Shown piece after piece: positions 60,380-64,000 of a stretch of DNA of 64,000 nucleotides. The first letter of the stretch is position 1. Every line of letters begins with the position of its first letter. The translations under genes and the position numbers were made by a program. The stretch is taken from contig JAPFFF010000021.1 in the NCBI GenBank assembly GCA_039105265.1, positions 1,178,001-1,242,000 of the forward strand. Direction: 5' to 3'. The stretch is from Tritrichomonas musculus (Eukaryota; Parabasalia; Tritrichomonadida; Tritrichomonadidae). Under the pieces are notes generated by a model, which was given only the letters and a program-made list of their open reading frames with translations, was not told the DNA's origin and ran no database searches.

Positions 60380-60819
60380 AATTATTATATTCTTCTTGTT
60401 TATTTATTTATAGAATTATAATTTCAATGATGTTTTATTATAATGATATTAATGTAAAATATATTGTTTTCATTCTATTTTTTTAGTATTTTTATTTTCT
60501 ACTTAAGGAGATCATTTTCGCCTCAAATTTTGATGACCCAATTCAATTTTTTTTTTAAATTTCATTTCATTATGAAAAAACATGATGTTCATCATTTTTC
60601 ATCATAACAATGAAGTAAATATATCATAAAAATCATATTGGCATATTATTATAATATCTATTTATTATCATAATAAAAGATTAAAGATTAATTAATTTAA
60701 ATTGAATGAACAAATAAAAACAATTGTTACATTCTTTTGTAATAGTTGAAAAAAATAATGAATCATTTAAAAGACCTCATATTTTTTACAACTATTAAAT
60801 AAAATTTCTATTTTTTTTT
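60380..60819. other. Convergent intergenic spacer
   Basis: It lies between the 3' ends of the coiled-coil gene and the Myb gene. AT-rich; nothing else seen. Confidence 0.55.
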
Positions 60820-61479
60820 TTAAAATTTGCCTGCTTCAACAATTTTGGGAACATTTGTCTCTGGTATCAAAACCATTGGAATGAATCTGTCAAAAGTTTC
60901 AATAGGAGGCAATTTAAATGGAATTGGATTTGGCAGAGAAGTCAATTCTTTTTTCTTTGAATCATTTTTAATCGTAATATTCGGTGATGAATTTGGAGAA
61001 GTCGTTAATCTACGCGATAATGATGAATTCCATCGATTTTTGATTGAATTATCTGATCTTCCAGGAAGCATTTTTGATATTTGGGCCCATTTATTGCCAT
61101 ATTGAGCAACAAGTTGTATTATCATTTGATCTTCATAATCTGTCCATGGTCTTTTGTTAATTTGTGGATTTAAACAATTCATCCATCGTTCTCGATATTG
61201 TTTTGCGCTTCTTTCAGGCATTTTTTTGACTAATAATGACCATTTTTTTGCACCATGCTTTAACACGTGTTCGACAATTTTTTCATCTTCTATTTGAGTA
61301 AATGGACCTTTTACGAGTTGTGGGTTAACTGTTTTTGACCATCTCGTTGCTAATTGTGATGGTGATCGACCTGGAAATGAACGGGCCATTAATGACCATC
61401 TGTTACCAAATTTATTTACAAGATCTTTTAATAAATTATCATCTTCTGGTGTCCAAGAATGGTTTGATTGTTTGGACAT
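60820..61479 (-). CDS. R1R2R3 Myb DNA-binding protein
   Basis: A 219-residue protein with three Myb repeats, like animal c-Myb rather than the two-repeat trichomonad Myb1-3 set. R1 is about residues 8-55 (SWTPEDDNLLKDLV ... RWSLMARSFPGRSPSQLATRW). R2 is about 58-106 (GPFTQIEDEKIVEHV ... KWSLLVKKMPERSAKQYRERW), with Phe replacing the first Trp. R3 is about 109-157 (RPWTDYEDQMIIQLV ... RWNSSLSRRL). The recognition helices in R2 (AKQYRERWMNCLNP) and R3 (DNSIKNRWNSSL) closely follow c-Myb, so binding to an AACNG-type site is likely (inference). The C-terminal 60 residues are short and lack an obvious activation domain. A TCATA initiator lies 10 bases before the ATG. Confidence 0.92.
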   Translation of the reverse strand: MSKQSNHSWTPEDDNLLKDLVNKFGNRWSLMARSFPGRSPSQLATRWSKTVNPQLVKGPFTQIEDEKIVEHVLKHGAKKWSLLVKKMPERSAKQYRERWMNCLNPQINKRPWTDYEDQMIIQLVAQYGNKWAQISKMLPGRSDNSIKNRWNSSLSRRLTTSPNSSPNITIKNDSKKKELTSLPNPIPFKLPPIETFDRFIPMVLIPETNVPKIVEAGKF

Positions 61480-61486
61480 CTGTAAA

Positions 61487-61491
61487 TATGA
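61487..61491 (-). promoter_or_regulatory. Inr of the Myb gene
   Basis: The minus strand reads TCATA with its A 10 bases before the ATG at 61479. Confidence 0.5.
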
Positions 61492-62471
61492 TATTAAATT
61501 GTCATTTCACCGTTATAAAATTCAATATAATATGAGAAAAAATTCAAAAGAAAAAATATTTAATTCTTTCAAAATTCTGATATATAAAATTCTATCAAAA
61601 ACGACAAATCACAGTTATTTGTAGATATTTTATTTATACATATAAATATATGTAATTTACATGTTAATCATATAGATTTTTTTGATAAGATTTGAATGAT
61701 ATGGATTCATAACGTTATTTTCCACTTTTTCATAAAATTCAATGATGAACGTTTCTTTATAAAATGAACGTTTGAAAAAAAAAAGAAAAAAACTTTGTTA
61801 CGTTTTTGTTTGTGAATTATTTGGGTTAAAATTTGTTCATGCAAAAAAAATGTATATCTTTTCCATTTTGAGATATTGATATTGTTTTTTGAAGCATGAC
61901 ATTTTTCAATATGAATCTTATTTCATAATTTTATATAGTATTTAACAAAAAAATGGCATGCGTCTTTATATTTTTATTTCATTAAAAGAATAAATTATGT
62001 AATAAGTTTTGCTGTAGGTTTATAATGTATATATATATATATGAATAAAACTTCTTTTTTAGTTAATATATTAATCTAAATAATGATTAGCTAAAAAGAT
62101 CCTATTTATATTCTAAGAGGAAGTTTCTTTTTTGTATTAGTTTGAGATTATTTATTGATTGCAAAATGAGTTTTTGACTTTTAAATTGATATTTGGTAGA
62201 TTTAGTTTATTTTATTTTCAATTGAAAATTTGAAAGAATATAGTGAAATCATTCCATGTGAATTCTCAAATTTTTTGATGAATGTTTTAAAAATCGTTTT
62301 AACCGATATTTCTTTAAAAACTATTACTTTTATTTCATTTTCTTATTAAGTATTTGATTATTTTTTTAGACTAATATATTTGAGTTTTTCATTTCATTAT
62401 TAACGTCTATATTTTAAATTTTGAATGATCCTTTCAAAGCTTTCTATCAAATTGAAGTAAATTTTAATTGA
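61492..62471. other. Divergent intergenic region, about 1 kb
   Basis: It separates the Myb gene (minus) from the coiled-coil gene (plus). AT-rich with a (TA)n run near 62026-62042. No small gene or structured RNA is recognised. Confidence 0.55.
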
Positions 62472-63884
62472 ATGCTGAAAACTGCGCCTCAGTCGGCACG
62501 CGCAAATCAAAAAGTCAAAGCACCGAAATATGCATATCGGAAACAAGGAGAATTTAGTGTTACAGAGATTGTTCAATCAATAACAAATGGCTTACCAATT
62601 AAATCTGTTGATCCAGACTTATATCCATACATATATCCAGTATTAAAATCTAGAAAGACACATCTTGTACAAGAAAATAACATATTTGCTGCACGTGCTG
62701 TTAATGATGCAATTCGTGAAATTAATCTTTATTATTACAAACAAAATAAAAAGCTCGAAGCTCAAAAACTAAAGGAAAAGGAAAAAGAAGAAAATGAAGG
62801 AAATGAGAATACAGAAAATGAAGAAAATGATAATTCAACTGACGAATTTACTCAAGAAGATTTAAACGATGCTGTTCATTTAGCTTTGAATGAGCAATAT
62901 GATCAAATTGATCCTCATATTTATGAAAGCCTTACCAAAGAACTTCGAAGACAACAACAGAAAGCAATCCGTCAAGCAAACTTTCAAAAAGCAGGAGTTT
63001 TTGATGAAACAGCCAGACGAATATTAGTTCTTGATTCAGAAATCAAATATAATGAAATAACATCTTCTCGTGCACAAGAATACACCCAGAAAGCTCAAAT
63101 TTTAAAAACCGGTGTATCTGATTTAAAAGGAGATCGAGAAGCTAAATTAGCAGAAGAAAGACGGAAACGAGATGAAGACATCAGTGAAATGCGTAAAGGC
63201 CTTATGGAAAAAATCCAAGATTTTGATAAAAAATATGATGTTGAGTTAGATGATATTCCACTTCAATTTAAGAAGTTTTCATCAACATATTTGAATATGA
63301 GAGTTCAAGAAAAGTTTTTAATGAAATCAAAACGGTATGAAGATGCTACTGCAATGAAACAGCAAGCTGATCTGCTTCAATCTGAAGAAGAAGCCATGTT
63401 TAGAGTGAGATATGAGGCTGATCTTGATTCAAAGCGAAATGAAATTATAAAACAAGCTGAAAATCAGATTTATGCTAGAGAGGAAACAGCTAATCGCAGA
63501 TTTTTAAAAATCGAAAAAGATTATCAAAGAGAGATAGAAAATTCTGAAAAAGCTTTAAGCCATTGTGAAAATCACGCAACTGAGATGGAACAGCTAGCAG
63601 CTGTTGCTAATCCAACAGCTCCAACATCAGCTAGATCTAATTATAATCCAAATAATAGTAGTAACAGAACTATTCCCCAATCAGCGCGTGCTGGCACATT
63701 GAGAAGATCAACAAAATCTACACGAAAAGATCGGAGGAGTGTTAGAACAGCTAGAGACTTAAGGACTCCTCAAGATATTTCATTCGAGAGAGATTCTGTA
63801 GACGCATTTAAACAGAGAAGGGCTATTAATAATATCATGTATTCGAGTCGTGGTCTTCCTAGTATTCGTAAATCTGTTCCTTAG
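62472..63884 (+). CDS. Coiled-coil protein, paralogue of the 4745-6916 gene
   Basis: A 470-residue protein. Two related N-terminal modules (about 28-85, IVQSITNGLPIKSVDPDLYP...; and about 128-190, LNDAVHLALNEQYDQIDPHI...) match those of the protein at 4745-6916. A coiled coil covers about 200-370 and includes the shared block KFLMKSKRYEDATAMK, the counterpart of KLFMYDDAESRMKY in the other protein. The C-terminus (from about 385) is serine-, threonine- and arginine-rich (SARAGTLRRSTKSTRKDRRS), likely disordered and basic, whereas the paralogue's tail is acidic. No catalytic motif. Likely structural, but the role is unknown. Confidence 0.78.
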   Translation: MLKTAPQSARANQKVKAPKYAYRKQGEFSVTEIVQSITNGLPIKSVDPDLYPYIYPVLKSRKTHLVQENNIFAARAVNDAIREINLYYYKQNKKLEAQKLKEKEKEENEGNENTENEENDNSTDEFTQEDLNDAVHLALNEQYDQIDPHIYESLTKELRRQQQKAIRQANFQKAGVFDETARRILVLDSEIKYNEITSSRAQEYTQKAQILKTGVSDLKGDREAKLAEERRKRDEDISEMRKGLMEKIQDFDKKYDVELDDIPLQFKKFSSTYLNMRVQEKFLMKSKRYEDATAMKQQADLLQSEEEAMFRVRYEADLDSKRNEIIKQAENQIYAREETANRRFLKIEKDYQREIENSEKALSHCENHATEMEQLAAVANPTAPTSARSNYNPNNSSNRTIPQSARAGTLRRSTKSTRKDRRSVRTARDLRTPQDISFERDSVDAFKQRRAINNIMYSSRGLPSIRKSVP

Positions 63885-64000
63885 ATGTTTATTTTATCAT
63901 ATTATTTGTAAAAAATAAACTTGTAGTCACATAACTTTTTTATTGAATTAAATGTTTATTCAATTTTTTTTTTTCAATCATGATTCTTCAAAATTCTGTT
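63885..64000. other. Intergenic end of window
   Basis: A TTTTTATTGAATT-type AT-rich stretch after the coiled-coil gene; no feature is supported. Confidence 0.5.

Overview
The window is AT-rich nuclear DNA from a parabasalid flagellate, most likely Tritrichomonas (T. foetus-like) rather than Trichomonas. This rests on several signs: intronless genes; short 5' leaders with a TCA-Y-W initiator a few bases before the ATG; TAAA-type gene ends; and trichomonad-expanded families (a multi-pass PAS/cyclase receptor, a Sel1-repeat kinase with DFD, BTB-F5/8C proteins, ankyrin proteins, Mutator-like transposons). The genus is an inference; no rRNA is present to settle it.

Region 1 (1-25.8 kb) is a conserved housekeeping block. 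It holds a partial CK1-family kinase, a TSG101/Vps23-like ESCRT-I protein, a SANT-domain corepressor-like protein, a coiled-coil protein, a Trm7/FTSJ1 tRNA 2'-O-methyltransferase, an unrecognised protein with a PH-like end, a 1998-residue membrane PAS/cyclase-like receptor, a zinc-type macrodomain ADP-ribosyl hydrolase of bacterial type, a C2-like protein, a multi-pass membrane protein, MYG1, a probably myristoylated EF-hand protein, a coiled-coil protein, signal peptidase subunit SPC1, Rab GDI and a four-EF-hand protein. Two intergenic stretches fold into small-RNA-like structures (16327-16390 and 23475-23576).

Region 2 (26.3-43.5 kb) is a nest of mobile DNA. A 5.8-kb Mutator-like element (MULE, 26302-32127) has a perfect 9-bp target duplication, 51-bp terminal inverted repeats and long modular subterminal repeat arrays. 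Its transposase gene is interrupted by a 2.4-kb element (28768-31159) with identical 224-bp inverted repeats and a 5-bp duplication. A second terminal-inverted-repeat element (37319-41524) sits exactly on the stop codon of a decayed ankyrin gene, carries a nested TTAA-flanked element, and has a partial relative at 33784-34156. Coding remnants of uncertain origin lie between them.

Region 3 (43.9-54.3 kb) holds a tRNA-Arg(CCU), a truncated tRNA-like unit, a broken molybdenum-cofactor-sulfurase-like gene, scattered ankyrin, coiled-coil and Sel1 remnants, two intact BTB-F5/8C paralogues and a third broken one.

Region 4 (54.3-64 kb) returns to intact genes: a 1576-residue kinase with about 27 Sel1 repeats, a coiled-coil protein, an R1R2R3 Myb protein, and a coiled-coil protein that is a paralogue of the gene at 4745-6916.

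No operons are expected, and each gene appears to have its own promoter. The housekeeping genes touch vesicle traffic (ESCRT-I, Rab GDI, SPC1), calcium and cyclic-nucleotide signalling, ADP-ribose metabolism, RNA modification and transcription, but they do not form one pathway.
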